Source of the DNA: an uncultured Treponema sp. | GTDB taxonomy: Bacteria > Spirochaetota > Spirochaetia > Treponematales > Treponemataceae | Reading direction: 5' to 3' | DNA: 43,948 nucleotides | Assembly: GCF_946187725.1 (NCBI RefSeq) | Contig: NZ_CAMHSK010000021.1 | Span: 1 to 43,948 of the forward strand | Shown here: one piece after another, positions 1 through 8,600 of the stretch | Position numbering within the stretch: the stretch's first letter is position 1 | Layout of the letters: every line of letters begins with the position of its first letter | Translations under genes and position numbers: made by a program | Notes under the pieces: generated by a model | Database searches by the model: none | Seen by the model: the letters and a program-made list of their open reading frames with translations, nothing else | Told to the model about the DNA's origin: nothing

Positions 1-366
1 CTTGCATTCGAGACAATGGTTGACGCAGGAATCAAAGAGGAGAGCGCTTACTATGAGTCACTCCACGAAGTTCCTCTCATCGCAAACCTTATCGACCGCA
101 AACGTCTCTACGAGATGAACCGGGTTATTTCCGACACTGCAGAATACGGATGCTACCTTTTCGCTCGCGTTGCCGCTCCAATGATGGCAAAAGACCTCAT
201 GCCAAAAGTAACTACAGAAGTTATCGGTAAAGGTCTTTCAAACAAAGATACAAGCGTAAACAATACAGAGCTTGTTAATGTAAATGCAGAGATCCGCAAC
301 CACCCGATTGAGGTTGTAGGACGCAAACTCCGCGCTTACATGACTGCAATGAAACCTGTACTGTAA
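1..366 (+). CDS. ilvC: ketol-acid reductoisomerase, C-terminal part (5' end outside window)
   Basis: The frame is open from base 1, so the gene begins before the window and only the last 121 residues are seen. The enzyme isomerises and reduces acetolactate or acetohydroxybutyrate with NADPH and Mg2+ in valine, leucine and isoleucine synthesis in the cytoplasm. The visible part fits the C-terminal knotted domain of a class II (long) KARI: an AFETMVDAG helix, [14 protein letters not shown] with the Glu and His typical of the domain, then ISDTAEYG, and an ending [15 protein letters not shown] that resembles the end of E. coli-type enzymes. An intrinsic terminator follows within 25 nt. leuB lies 3.2 kb downstream in its own unit, so branched-chain synthesis genes are near each other but not one operon here. 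Confidence 0.9.
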   Translation, partial: LAFETMVDAGIKEESAYYESLHEVPLIANLIDRKRLYEMNRVISDTAEYGCYLFARVAAPMMAKDLMPKVTTEVIGKGLSNKDTSVNNTELVNVNAEIRNHPIEVVGRKLRAYMTAMKPVL

Positions 367-385
367 ACTTACTGCACTGGATATG

Positions 386-440
386 AAAAAGGGGCTGTCC
401 ATATGAAGTTATTATTAACTTCTAGGACAGCCCTTTTTTT
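386..440. terminator. bidirectional intrinsic terminator after ilvC
   Basis: GGGCTGTCC (392-400) pairs with GGACAGCCC (425-433). An inner stem GAAGTTA/TAACTTC extends the hairpin, and a run of T follows on the plus strand. On the minus strand the same stem is followed by TTTTT, so it could also end transcripts of the receptor gene at 532-2625. Confidence 0.85.
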
Positions 441-531
441 TGAGTTTTTATTACAAAGCCTCAAAACGGAGCTGTCAAGGCTTTTAACGTGAGCATGCCT
501 TGACTTGACGCATTGGGAAAACTTCTAAGTT

Positions 532-2625
532 CTATACGGTGAACTGATCAATCTGGCTTCCCATTTTGTCGATTGAGTTTTTCACCCGGTCAGATACATC
601 CGTGAGCATTGTTCCCGTTTTGTTAATCTGCTGAGCGCCGATGTGCATTTCATCCATGCTCTGCTTCATCACAATAGTAACATCCTGCAAGTGCTGGACT
701 TCCTCCAGAATCATTTTGTTTCCTTCGTTCATCTCGGCAGAAGCGTTGCGGACCTCGACAGTAGAGTCATTCATCAGTTTCAGAGCCTCTGTAATCTGGC
801 GGGAACCTTCGTTCTGCTCTTCCATTGCTGCCCGAATCTGCATGACCAGCTGATCTGTGGCCTTAAGCTCTTCCTGAACCTGGGCAAAGACCTGACTTGA
901 CTCAGTTGAGGCCGAAACGACATTGACAATGGCATCCTTAATCTGATTAAGCTGCTGCCCGATTGTCTTTGACTGAACAGTAGATGTCTCTGAGAGCTTA
1001 CGGATTTCATCAGCGACGACAGCAAATCCTTTTCCAGCGTCCCCGGCGTGGGCAGCCTCAATCGCGGCATTCATTGCCAGAAGATTTGTTTCGCTTGCGA
1101 TGCTTGCGATTGCAGTGTTAGCTTCTTGAAGCATCTTTGACTGCTGGTCGATTTCCTGAACACGCTCGTTAACAACGGCAAGTTTTTCAAATCCATGGTG
1201 AGAATGTTCCTGCAGGTCATTGAAAGAACGGCTCATTTTTTCCATAGAACTGTTCACCGACTGAATGTTTCCAATCATCTCCTCAACGGCCGCACTTGCC
1301 TCCGTAACGCCTGAAGACTGATTTTCAATCATATTGTTAAGGGCGGAAATATTTGCTGAAATCTCGTCTACAGCCCCTGCCGTCTGCTCGACACTCTGCT
1401 TCTGTCCCGTTACCTGCTTGTGAATGCTGTCTATGTTTGCAAGAATTTCATGAACAGCACTGGCTGTATCTTCTGTTGTTGTCTGCAAATCAACGCCGGC
1501 CGTGTCAAGCATTCCCTTAGAATCCTTCATGTGGGAAATGATATTCTGAAGTTTATCCGCAAAAGCATTGAATCCGTGAACTACATCACCAATCTCATCA
1601 TGAGTCTTCACATTGATTCGTTTTGTCAAATCCGCATCACCAGAGCAAATATCCTCAAAGGTTGCCTTAACATCTTTGAGGGGACGCAAAAGCCTGACGA
1701 TAATAACGCCGGCAAGGACACAAAGAATCAATACCAAAACAAGCATGAAAGCCGTGGCAATCTTCATAACCTTGTTGATGATTCTGTCAATGGCACTTTT
1801 GTTTCGGAAAGTAGAGACCATTCCGGTAATTTTACCCAGCTCAGTTTTGAGCGGGAAATAAATGTTGAGGTAATTCTGCCCCAAAAGAACAGAGTCCGTT
1901 TCATAAGTCTCACCTTTTACCTCAACATGATTCAAGACTTCCTGATTCGTGACTTTTGACCCTGCCCATGATTTTCCGTTTGCGTCTTTTATAGTGCTGG
2001 AAACACGGGTATCACCTTCAATGATGGAAATTTCAATGTTATAAATCCGCTGCATGTGGTCAACGAAACTCTGTTTTGAAAGGTCGTATCCTGCCACAAG
2101 ACAGCCCAAAAGCTGACCAGAAGAATCTTTTATCTTACTGGCGGCAAGCATAGAATAGCCGATGACTCCTGATTTTGACTCATAGGTTTTTGCTTCATCC
2201 ATGCCTTCACGGACAATGTCTTTTACACAGGCCATATCAGAAATATCACTTCCATTATTGAATGTACCGCCGCTGCCTGCGATTACACGGCCGTTTTCGT
2301 CAGTAACGAACATAATGTCATTTCCGACGATTTTCCGTTTTTGCTCGGCAAGTTCTCCGATTACAGAAGCATCGCCTTCTTCCATTGCCTCAACGAAATT
2401 CGGACGGCCGGAGAGGGCAACGACAGCATTCCTTAGAATGATATTTCGGTTATTCAAGTTGTTCAGAATTCCCCGCTGAACAGACTCAAGATTCATTCGG
2501 ACATTATCACCAAATTCTCCCCTGAATTCCTGAAGACACATAAACTCAACTGCAAGAGCCGTGACGACAATGGAAACTCCGACAAGGATGCCCATTTTGA
2601 CTGATAATTTGAGGTTTTTTCGCAT
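532..2625 (-). CDS. methyl-accepting chemotaxis protein
   Basis: This 697-residue transmembrane chemoreceptor should signal to CheA/CheW. A first membrane helix lies near residues 9-29, followed by a periplasmic Cache-like sensor of about 250 residues and a second helix near 285-311. A HAMP domain follows ([15 protein letters not shown], with DADLTKRI), then a long coiled-coil signalling domain. The conserved hairpin tip is around residues 508-545 and includes [11 protein letters not shown] and [12 protein letters not shown]. The start is preceded by GGAGGG, and a promoter with 17-nt spacing lies at 2669-2697. The gene stands alone: it converges with ilvC and diverges from the small gene at 2802. 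The ligand cannot be read from the sequence. It differs from the receptor at 38018 in sensor sequence and length. Confidence 0.93.
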   Translation of the reverse strand: MRKNLKLSVKMGILVGVSIVVTALAVEFMCLQEFRGEFGDNVRMNLESVQRGILNNLNNRNIILRNAVVALSGRPNFVEAMEEGDASVIGELAEQKRKIVGNDIMFVTDENGRVIAGSGGTFNNGSDISDMACVKDIVREGMDEAKTYESKSGVIGYSMLAASKIKDSSGQLLGCLVAGYDLSKQSFVDHMQRIYNIEISIIEGDTRVSSTIKDANGKSWAGSKVTNQEVLNHVEVKGETYETDSVLLGQNYLNIYFPLKTELGKITGMVSTFRNKSAIDRIINKVMKIATAFMLVLVLILCVLAGVIIVRLLRPLKDVKATFEDICSGDADLTKRINVKTHDEIGDVVHGFNAFADKLQNIISHMKDSKGMLDTAGVDLQTTTEDTASAVHEILANIDSIHKQVTGQKQSVEQTAGAVDEISANISALNNMIENQSSGVTEASAAVEEMIGNIQSVNSSMEKMSRSFNDLQEHSHHGFEKLAVVNERVQEIDQQSKMLQEANTAIASIASETNLLAMNAAIEAAHAGDAGKGFAVVADEIRKLSETSTVQSKTIGQQLNQIKDAIVNVVSASTESSQVFAQVQEELKATDQLVMQIRAAMEEQNEGSRQITEALKLMNDSTVEVRNASAEMNEGNKMILEEVQHLQDVTIVMKQSMDEMHIGAQQINKTGTMLTDVSDRVKNSIDKMGSQIDQFTV

Positions 2626-2668
2626 TCAACGCCCTCCAAGGTCTGGATTTAAAATTTACTATATATAC

Positions 2669-2697
2669 ATTTTAAATCATAAAATCATTGTTGTCTA
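2669..2697 (-). promoter_or_regulatory. candidate sigma70-type promoter of the chemoreceptor
   Basis: On the minus strand TAGACA (2692-2697), a 17-nt spacer and TAAAAT (2669-2674) lie about 45 nt before the ATG at 2625. Confidence 0.5.
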
Positions 2698-2741
2698 ATG
2701 CTTTTTAAGAATTTTTTCAGTTTTTCTTCAATACGAGAGAA

Positions 2742-2770
2742 TTGAACATCAAAAAAATCTTTGATATTAT
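2742..2770 (+). promoter_or_regulatory. candidate promoter of the small membrane protein
   Basis: TTGAAC (2742-2747), a 17-nt spacer and TATTAT (2765-2770) precede the AAGGAG site and ATG at 2802. The in-frame TTG at 2742 is part of this -35 box, which argues against the longer reading frame being translated. Confidence 0.6.
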
Positions 2771-2801
2771 ATTTAAATCATCTTATAAAAAGGAGAAAAA
2801 A

Positions 2802-3020
2802 ATGGCTAAAAGCTCTAAAGATTATTTCGGACTTCCATGGCTCGTAAGCGTAATTCTGTGCCTCTTCCTGGGACCGATTATGGGTATCCTTGCTCGTTTT
2901 TCTGAAGGAAAAATCGTTGCTGGATTGCTGAGATTGTTCTTCGGATGGAACATCATCTGGGTAATTGACTTCATTCTTATTCTTTTCACAGGAAAAATCT
3001 TAAGAGTGGTCAATTTCTAA
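2802..3020 (+). CDS. small two-helix membrane protein, weakly YqaE/Pmp3-like
   Basis: The protein has 72 residues with two hydrophobic segments, about 9-30 and 40-62. They are separated by a short polar loop (ARFSEGK) and followed by a basic end (GKILRVVNF). The arrangement of Gly, Pro and Trp (GPIMGIL, then FFGWNIIWVI) recalls the YqaE/Pmp3 proteolipid family, but the match is weak and I would not assign that function. The ATG at 2802 was chosen because AAGGAG lies 7 nt upstream and because the longer frame starts inside the probable promoter. A terminator follows directly, so this is a single-gene unit. No partner genes suggest a role. Confidence 0.7.
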   Translation: MAKSSKDYFGLPWLVSVILCLFLGPIMGILARFSEGKIVAGLLRLFFGWNIIWVIDFILILFTGKILRVVNF

Positions 3021-3035
3021 GCTACCGCTTTAAAT

Positions 3036-3068
3036 AAAAAACGGTTGACGCAAATCAACCGTTTTTTA
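3036..3068. terminator. bidirectional intrinsic terminator
   Basis: ACGGTTGA (3041-3048) pairs with TCAACCGT (3055-3062) around a 6-nt loop, flanked by A-rich and T-rich runs. It can serve both the plus-strand gene ending at 3020 and the minus-strand gene ending at 3109. Confidence 0.85.
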
Positions 3069-3108
3069 TAGATAATGAGTTTGGGAACTTCAGTTTTTAA
3101 AGATTTCC

Positions 3109-3447
3109 TTATTCACCTGTAAAATTTCCGTATAGAATAACTGGGGAAGAAGATTTGTTGGATGAAGATGCAGAAGCCGTGCCTTCGGTTCCATTGGCAG
3201 CAACTGAGGCGGCCGATTTGGAAGCAGGTTCTTCTTTATAACGGGTTTTGATTGTCATTTCAGATTTGATTCTGTCTAAGGTAGGATTATACACAAGCAG
3301 GATTTCACGCATGACAGCAAGAACTTCTTCATCGGCATCGCTACATTCCAGAAGCTTGTTATAAAACTTGTACATCTGGACATAAGCGTGGTTCAAACCG
3401 ACATAATCTTCATTGTAAATTTCTACTCTGGATTTCGCATTTTCCAT
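3109..3447 (-). CDS. hypothetical small protein with Ser/Ala-rich tail
   Basis: I do not recognise this 112-residue protein. Residues 1-65 look like a helical, mildly acidic segment (EVLAVMREILLVYNPTLDRI). Residues 75-102 are low-complexity Ser/Ala/Thr/Lys, and the end is VILYGNFTGE. There is no signal peptide, membrane helix or cysteine cluster. No Shine-Dalgarno precedes the ATG. Instead TAGAAT sits 6 nt before it with TTGTAA 16 nt further up, so the mRNA may be leaderless. The gene is monocistronic, between two terminated neighbours. Confidence 0.7.
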   Translation of the reverse strand: MENAKSRVEIYNEDYVGLNHAYVQMYKFYNKLLECSDADEEVLAVMREILLVYNPTLDRIKSEMTIKTRYKEEPASKSAASVAANGTEGTASASSSNKSSSPVILYGNFTGE

Positions 3448-3453
3448 ACTTTT

Positions 3454-3481
3454 ATTCTAACGAGAAAATTTTGATTTACAA
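3454..3481 (-). promoter_or_regulatory. candidate promoter giving a leaderless mRNA
   Basis: On the minus strand TTGTAA (3476-3481), a 16-nt spacer and TAGAAT (3454-3459) are followed by exactly 6 nt and then the ATG at 3447, so transcription should start at or beside the A of the start codon. Confidence 0.5.
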
Positions 3482-3582
3482 GAGAATTCTTGATTTTTTG
3501 CTGATTTTTTCTATTTAAATGGACGCATGAATCTATATAAATAGAAGATAAAATATCAAATTAAATTTTAAGAGGATATAAA

Positions 3583-4677
3583 ATGGAAAAGACTATCGCT
3601 TTGATTCCTGGTGACGGAATCGGTCCTGATGTTGTTGCAGAAGCTGTAAAAGTTCTCGACACAGTTGCAAAAAAATATGGACACAAATGGAACTACACAA
3701 AGGTAATCGCCGGTGGTTCTGCAATCGACCATTTTGGTCACCCGCTTCCAAAAGAGCAGCTTCAGATTGCGCTCGACAGTGACGCAGCTTTGCTCGGTGC
3801 TGTCGGTGGTCCAAAATGGGACAATCTCGCTTCTGAACTCCGCCCGGAAAAAGCACTTCTCGGTCTTCGCGGCGGCATGAAGGTTTTCGCTAACTTGCGC
3901 CCAGCAGTTATGTGGAAACAGCTCAAAGACGCATGTCCTCTCAAAGATGAAATCGTTGGTGAAGGCTTGGACATTCTCATCGTCCGTGAGCTCACAGGCG
4001 GAATCTACTTTGGTGAGCGCGGAACAAGCGCAGACGGAAACACAGCTTGGGATACAGAAAAATACACTCGCCCGGAAATCGAGCGAATCGTACGCATGGG
4101 CTTTGAATATGCACAGAACCGACAGAAACGCCTCTGCGTAGTCGATAAAGCAAACATCCTCAATTCATCACAGCTTTGGCGCCGAGTTGCAGAAGATGTT
4201 AAAAAGGACTACCCGGATGTAACACTTTCTTACCTCTACATCGACAACGCTTCAATGCAGATGGTACGAAACCCACGCCAGTTCGATGTTATCGCAACAA
4301 GCAATATGTTCGGTGACATTCTTTCTGACGAAGCAAGCCAGATTACAGGTTCAATCGGTATGCTTGCTTCTGCTTCCCTCGGTGACGGAACAGGTCCTGG
4401 TCTCTATGAGCCAATCCACGGTTCAGCACCGGACATCGCAGGAAAAGATTTGGCTAATCCGTTGGCAACAATCCTTTCTGCAGCAATGCTCTTGCGCTAC
4501 TCATTCAAACTTGAGGAAGAAGCAAAGGCAATCGAAAATGCAGTTAATGCAGTTCTCGATGCAGGCTGGCGCACAGGCGACATCGCAGGAAGCCACCTTG
4601 CAGAAGTAAAAGCAGCAGGTAAGCTCGTCGGCACAAAGAAGATGGGCGAACTCGTTGTTGCTGAATTGAACAAATAA
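3583..4677 (+). CDS. leuB: 3-isopropylmalate dehydrogenase
   Basis: This 364-residue cytoplasmic enzyme oxidises and decarboxylates 3-isopropylmalate with NAD+ in leucine synthesis. The sequence starts with the family signature IPGDGIGPDVV. It carries the substrate-binding ELTGGIYFG loop, the catalytic Lys region VDKANIL, the metal-binding signature NMFGDILSDEAS, and the NAD-type nucleotide-binding segment EPIHGSAPDIAGKDLANP. The length is standard for bacterial LeuB, and the family differs clearly from the isocitrate dehydrogenase at 22589. AGAGGA lies upstream of the ATG. The gene has its own terminator, and no leuA, leuC or leuD is next to it, so the rest of the pathway must lie elsewhere. 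ilvC 3.2 kb upstream is a related function. Confidence 0.96.
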   Translation: MEKTIALIPGDGIGPDVVAEAVKVLDTVAKKYGHKWNYTKVIAGGSAIDHFGHPLPKEQLQIALDSDAALLGAVGGPKWDNLASELRPEKALLGLRGGMKVFANLRPAVMWKQLKDACPLKDEIVGEGLDILIVRELTGGIYFGERGTSADGNTAWDTEKYTRPEIERIVRMGFEYAQNRQKRLCVVDKANILNSSQLWRRVAEDVKKDYPDVTLSYLYIDNASMQMVRNPRQFDVIATSNMFGDILSDEASQITGSIGMLASASLGDGTGPGLYEPIHGSAPDIAGKDLANPLATILSAAMLLRYSFKLEEEAKAIENAVNAVLDAGWRTGDIAGSHLAEVKAAGKLVGTKKMGELVVAELNK

Positions 4678-4688
4678 AACACGAATTG

Positions 4689-4750
4689 AAAACTGAAAGT
4701 TGAAAATTATGATTCTGAGAAAATCAAGTTTTTCGGCTTTCAGTTTTTTT
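4689..4750. terminator. intrinsic terminator after leuB
   Basis: AACTGAAAG (4691-4699) pairs with CTTTCAGTT (4737-4745) and a T run follows. The loop is large, about 37 nt, with some inner pairing. The same structure faces the end of the minus-strand gene at 4770 and may serve both. Confidence 0.6.
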
Positions 4751-4769
4751 GTTATTGGGAATGAACTTA

Positions 4770-5342
4770 TTATTTTGAATAAGAGTATACGACAGTTCCG
4801 TCAGATATGCGGATTTTTTCTTTTTTGAGAAGCGTATACCGTGGCTGCCCGCAGGAATAATCAATTGTTGTTTTCGGGAAAAATGTCCGGCACATTTGTT
4901 TTTCTTCAAGTTTCTCGCGAGAGCCAAGAAACAAATACAGGGTATGCGCATCAAGAATACCTTCAAGCAAATACTCTGCCTTTATCTGAGAATAAATACG
5001 GACATTCTCGTTATATTTGAAGATTAATTGATTGCTGTCTAAAAACTCTTCAAGATGACAAAGAGGCTCAAGTCGAGCCGTTACATCTGCGTAAAATTCA
5101 CTTTTCTCAATAAGGGCTTGCGTAATACTTCCATTCAAAATATCATTAAACAATTCTTCGCGAGAACCGCGCTGAGCCGCAAAAATATCCCTTAACTTAT
5201 GTAATCCTGCGACATGATGAAAATCTGATTTCTGAAAAGTAAGAGAAAATTCTTTCTTAATGCCTTTCCTTGCAATTACAAAATGGTACGAAAAGTCCAA
5301 AAGCTTTTCATAATTTTTCGCACACTGTAATAGCAAATCCAA
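4770..5342 (-). CDS. PBECR4-like protein (putative barnase/EndoU/RelE-fold nuclease)
   Basis: The protein of about 190 residues resembles, from memory, PBECR4 domain proteins (phage-Barnase-EndoU-ColicinE5/D-RelE-like nuclease 4). These have an opening CAKNYEKLLDFSYHFVI, the motif FHHVAGLHKLRDI, an LFNDILNG segment, YSQIKAEYLL, and a C-terminal TLLKKEKIRISDG strand. If correct it is a candidate RNase, possibly a toxin; no activity can be proven from sequence. I chose the TTG at 5342 because GGAG lies 6 nt upstream. The next in-frame TTG at 5357 falls inside the terminator T run. The gene has no promoter of its own between the terminator and the start, so it must be expressed by read-through from the RNA at 5356-5532. 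No signal peptide or membrane helix is visible. Confidence 0.65.
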   Translation of the reverse strand: MDLLLQCAKNYEKLLDFSYHFVIARKGIKKEFSLTFQKSDFHHVAGLHKLRDIFAAQRGSREELFNDILNGSITQALIEKSEFYADVTARLEPLCHLEEFLDSNQLIFKYNENVRIYSQIKAEYLLEGILDAHTLYLFLGSREKLEEKQMCRTFFPKTTIDYSCGQPRYTLLKKEKIRISDGTVVYSYSK

Positions 5343-5355
5343 TTTTTTCTCCGAC

Positions 5356-5380
5356 AAAAAAACCCGTCACAAAGACGGGC
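5356..5380 (-). terminator. intrinsic terminator between the RNA and the PBECR4-like gene
   Basis: On the minus strand CCCGTC, a 5-nt loop and GACGGG (5363-5379) are followed by seven T (5356-5362). Only 13 nt separate the T run from the TTG start codon at 5342. Confidence 0.85.
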
Positions 5381-5532
5381 TTATGAGCATTTTCTTTCGG
5401 CAAAAGAAAACTCTTACCTACGCCAGTTAGAGGTACCGCTGCACAACCCCTCCAGAAGGCTCCGTAGAACAATGCATACTGGCACACCCTTCTACTTCAA
5501 CACCTTAACAGACACACGAGTTGTCTGCCGTT
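5356..5532 (-). ncRNA. structured RNA of unknown family, about 175 nt
   Basis: A near-consensus promoter at 5539-5567 and an intrinsic terminator at 5356-5380 bound a 175-nt stretch with no plausible ORF. The RNA can close on itself: CGGCA near the 5' end pairs with TGCCG (5398-5402), and AACTC with GAGTT just inside. Further in, GCCAGT pairs with ACTGGC. I see no GGAAG/AGCAG hallmark of SRP RNA and none of the conserved boxes of tmRNA, RNase P RNA or the common riboswitches. Size and single-closing-stem shape leave 6S RNA possible. The alternatives are an attenuating leader for the gene at 4770-5342, or an RNA antitoxin for it. Confidence 0.6.
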
Positions 5533-5538
5533 GATTTA

Positions 5539-5567
5539 AATATAGTCCGCTTTCCATGCGATGTCAA
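5539..5567 (-). promoter_or_regulatory. strong promoter of the structured RNA
   Basis: On the minus strand a perfect TTGACA (5562-5567), a 17-nt spacer and TATATT (5539-5544). This is the closest match to the sigma70 consensus in the window. Confidence 0.8.
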
Positions 5568-5640
5568 GTAGACGAAAATGAATACAATGGAATGTCTGCG
5601 GGCACTTTTATCAAGAAAATGCCCTATGTCAGTTTTCAGT

Positions 5641-8600
5641 TCACTCAAAATTAAACGCACGGACACAACAGACTAAGCGAGTTGAAGTTTTCTTATCGTT
5701 ATCAATGTTACCATCTCTGAAAACGAGATTCCATACATCATAGTATTTCCTATACTGTGATGATGAACCATAACTGTCGTCAGATAATTGAACTCCACCT
5801 ATTGCATCAAGCACTGTATTTAACACAGCTTTATTTCTATACATATAACATAACTCTGCAATAGTTGGCATATACCAGCCTGTTGCATAGTTGTCTGGAA
5901 GTCCGAATGTGCTTGCGTAATTGTTCACATAATTGAATGCGGGGTAATTCTCAGCAGCGTTTGCGGTGCCTTCCGGGTCAATTGAACAGATGATTTCCCA
6001 GTTATCACTTCCATTAACATCTCCTGTAAAGGTAGCACTATCTGCTGAACCACTATAATTATCTAGGCTAGGAGTACATATTATGTCAATGAAGTTAGTT
6101 TTATGTCCTATTGAATAATTGTCTCCTGCCCATCTATATGAACCTCTGTTTTTTCCACCCGCTGAATTGTAAATTCCAAGCCAACCGCTCGGTGCTCCAT
6201 ATGCATTGAAGCCGTACATCACACCTACAACCGCCGCTTTCTGCTCATCAGTGAAAACTCGTGTAACATCATAGGCCAATCGCGAGCCGTCATTCAGCAA
6301 AACATCGCCCACACTGTATGCACTGAAATCCTGTACTTTTAGAGTTCCTGTTATTGATTCAGAGCCGTAGCTTACGGTTATATCATAATCTCCGACAGTT
6401 CCGGGTATAGTGAATGTGACGGAAAGGTTGGAATCGCTGTTTCTCGTAAAGCTCGTGTTTGCGACAACGCTTGGCTTTGAAGAACAAGTTGCCGTAAAGT
6501 TTGAAAGGTCAACATCAGGAGTGTCAAAGTTTTTGCCTTTGATTGTCGCTGTCACTGTGTTGTCTTCCTTTGTGTAGCTTACAAGAGGAATATTGAAGCT
6601 CGTGAATTTGGGCACATCGTAAACTTGAATTGTTGCTGAATAAGATGTCTGAACTACTCCATCAAAGAAAACTTTTACTGTATAGAACTCATCTGTTGAT
6701 GGAACGCTAATCTGAGTGTCAATTGTTTGATAATTTGAACCACTTGATGACGTCCACTGAACAGAACTTGTGTCAACTGTGACTGGCTCATCAAAATAAG
6801 CAGTCCCAGCCGAATCGTAAAGCTGGATGCTCGGACTTGTCAAATCAAGGTTATACCCCTCAATTCTTACAGTTTCAGTACTTGTGCTTGTCACGCTTGC
6901 CAGTGGAATTTGGACTTTACCAGAGGTGTAAACAGAGGTTCCATAAAACTGATAAATATACTGCAATTCTGCACCACTACTCACATTAAATCGTGCCGTG
7001 TGCCTTGTGTCTTCTGTCTCATCGCCAATCTTGCATAAAACAGTGAATGTGGAACCTCTCTGGTTAGAATTTGCACTGTTCGTTGGTGCCGTGAGTGTCG
7101 CTGTGGCAGTTCCCGCCTCTTTATCAACTGTCGCCACAGTGTTCGTTACATTGCCGCTTGAATCCTTCGTCTGAATCTTTACGACAGTGCCCTCTTCAAT
7201 CAAGTCTGCGTTTGTGATTGTTGCCGTTGCAATTACGGTCTGGTCGGTGTCATTATATGCCCAGTGGTAGCGGCTCAATGTGATTGATTGAACGCCAACG
7301 CCCTCAACAGGGGTAACACGAGCGGTCTGTGCAGAGCTTTCGTTTCCTGTTTCATCAACCACAAAGAGCATGAAGGCATATTCGTCACCGTCAACTTCCA
7401 CATCGCTAATTGAGTAAGAAGAGCCAGTCAAATGCGTGTCAGAAACGACAGAATTTTCGCCCTTCGTGTAGCTCAAGTTCACATAAGCAAAATCACTGTC
7501 AGTCGGGTTCGTCCAGTTCACCGAAATCACTTTTGTGTTCTTGTTGTATTTCGCAGTCAATCCTGTTACAGAAGCAGGAGCGGTCTTATCGATATTTCGA
7601 ATACGCTCTTCTGTATAGCCGACATATCCTTCTGAATCTTTTACGGCAATCGTGTAATATCCGTTTGAAGTCGCAGTGATTTTGTACTTGCCGTTTGAGT
7701 CCGCCGTAACTGAAACAAAGTCCGCACTGTTCAATACGGCTTTTGGATTCGTCCATTCTCTTCTTTCTGCCGAATACACATAGCCGACTTTAGAAAGTTC
7801 ATCGGCGGCCACATTTACGGTGATAACGACATCTTGATTTGTAAGTTCTTCCGTACTCAAAACCGTGCCGATTGCAATAGAACCGTAAGTGCTTCCACCA
7901 GTACCGCTTGTTCCGTCCTGTCCGTTAGCACCCGCTTTTGAAAGCAAATTCCATGCCGTTCCATTCCAGATGTATGAGCAGCCGTCGCCAGTGTTGTAGT
8001 AAGCCCAGTACAATTCTGGGGTTGCAGGTGCTGATTCACGCTCGCCTTTCCAGACGATTGATTTTCCGTCGTTTCCGTCCGTGCCGTTTGTTCCATCTGT
8101 TCCATCCTTGCCGTCTTTACCGTTCGCACCGCTTCTTGCAAGATAAGTCCATTCCGAGTCTATGTAGATGTATGAACAACCATCGGTTTTATTGAAATAT
8201 GCGTTCAGGTATTTTGGATTTGCGATTTCGGAAGCTGAATCAAAAGAACCAAGCCAAACGATGCTTACACCGTCCTTTCCGTCAGCACCGTCTTTACCGT
8301 CTGCTCCATCCTTTCCGTCTGTGCCATCTGTTCCATTTACACCATCGGTTCCGTTTTTGCCGTCTTCGCCTTTAAGACCTGCTTCAATTTCCTCACTTGT
8401 GAAATTGTTGTCCGCCATTGTAGATGAGCCGTTCGCGTTGACCGTGACATTTGAACTCAAAGAATGAATCACGCCGTTTCTCATGGCAACAACCTGATAC
8501 CCGCTGCCAGCAGGAACGCCCGAAATCTTGTAATTGCCCGAATCTTCCGTCATCGCCATGAAGCTCGTGCCAGCGACAAAGACCAAAAATCCTGTGTTGC

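Noticed and set aside
474..504. GTCAAGGC/GCCTTGAC inverted repeat as terminator of the first chemoreceptor
   Set aside because: No T run follows; the stronger bidirectional terminator at 386-440 explains termination.
1420..1959. 179-codon plus-strand frame opposite the chemoreceptor
   Set aside because: Shadow of a clear receptor gene, no ribosome site, Cys- and Asn-rich nonsense composition.
5415..5460. Plus-strand stretch around AGAGGTACCGCTG resembling a T-box antiterminator motif
   Set aside because: No gene follows on the plus strand, the spacing is wrong, and promoter and terminator both place the RNA on the minus strand.
5356..5532. SRP RNA, tmRNA or RNase P RNA
   Set aside because: The GGAAG/AGCAG hallmark of SRP RNA and the conserved boxes of tmRNA and RNase P are absent, and the length does not fit the last two.
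5600..5624. Hairpin GGGCA...TGCCC after the lipoprotein gene as an intrinsic terminator
   Set aside because: A stem is present, but no T run follows on the minus strand, so it is too weak to call.
8270..8370. CRISPR array suggested by short tandem repetition
   Set aside because: Repeats are 9-nt-phased Gly-X-Y codons within a reading frame, with no spacers.
7938..8467. Pro/Ser-rich frames opposite the collagen-like region
   Set aside because: They arise from the antisense of Gly-Asp-Lys triplets and lack start signals.
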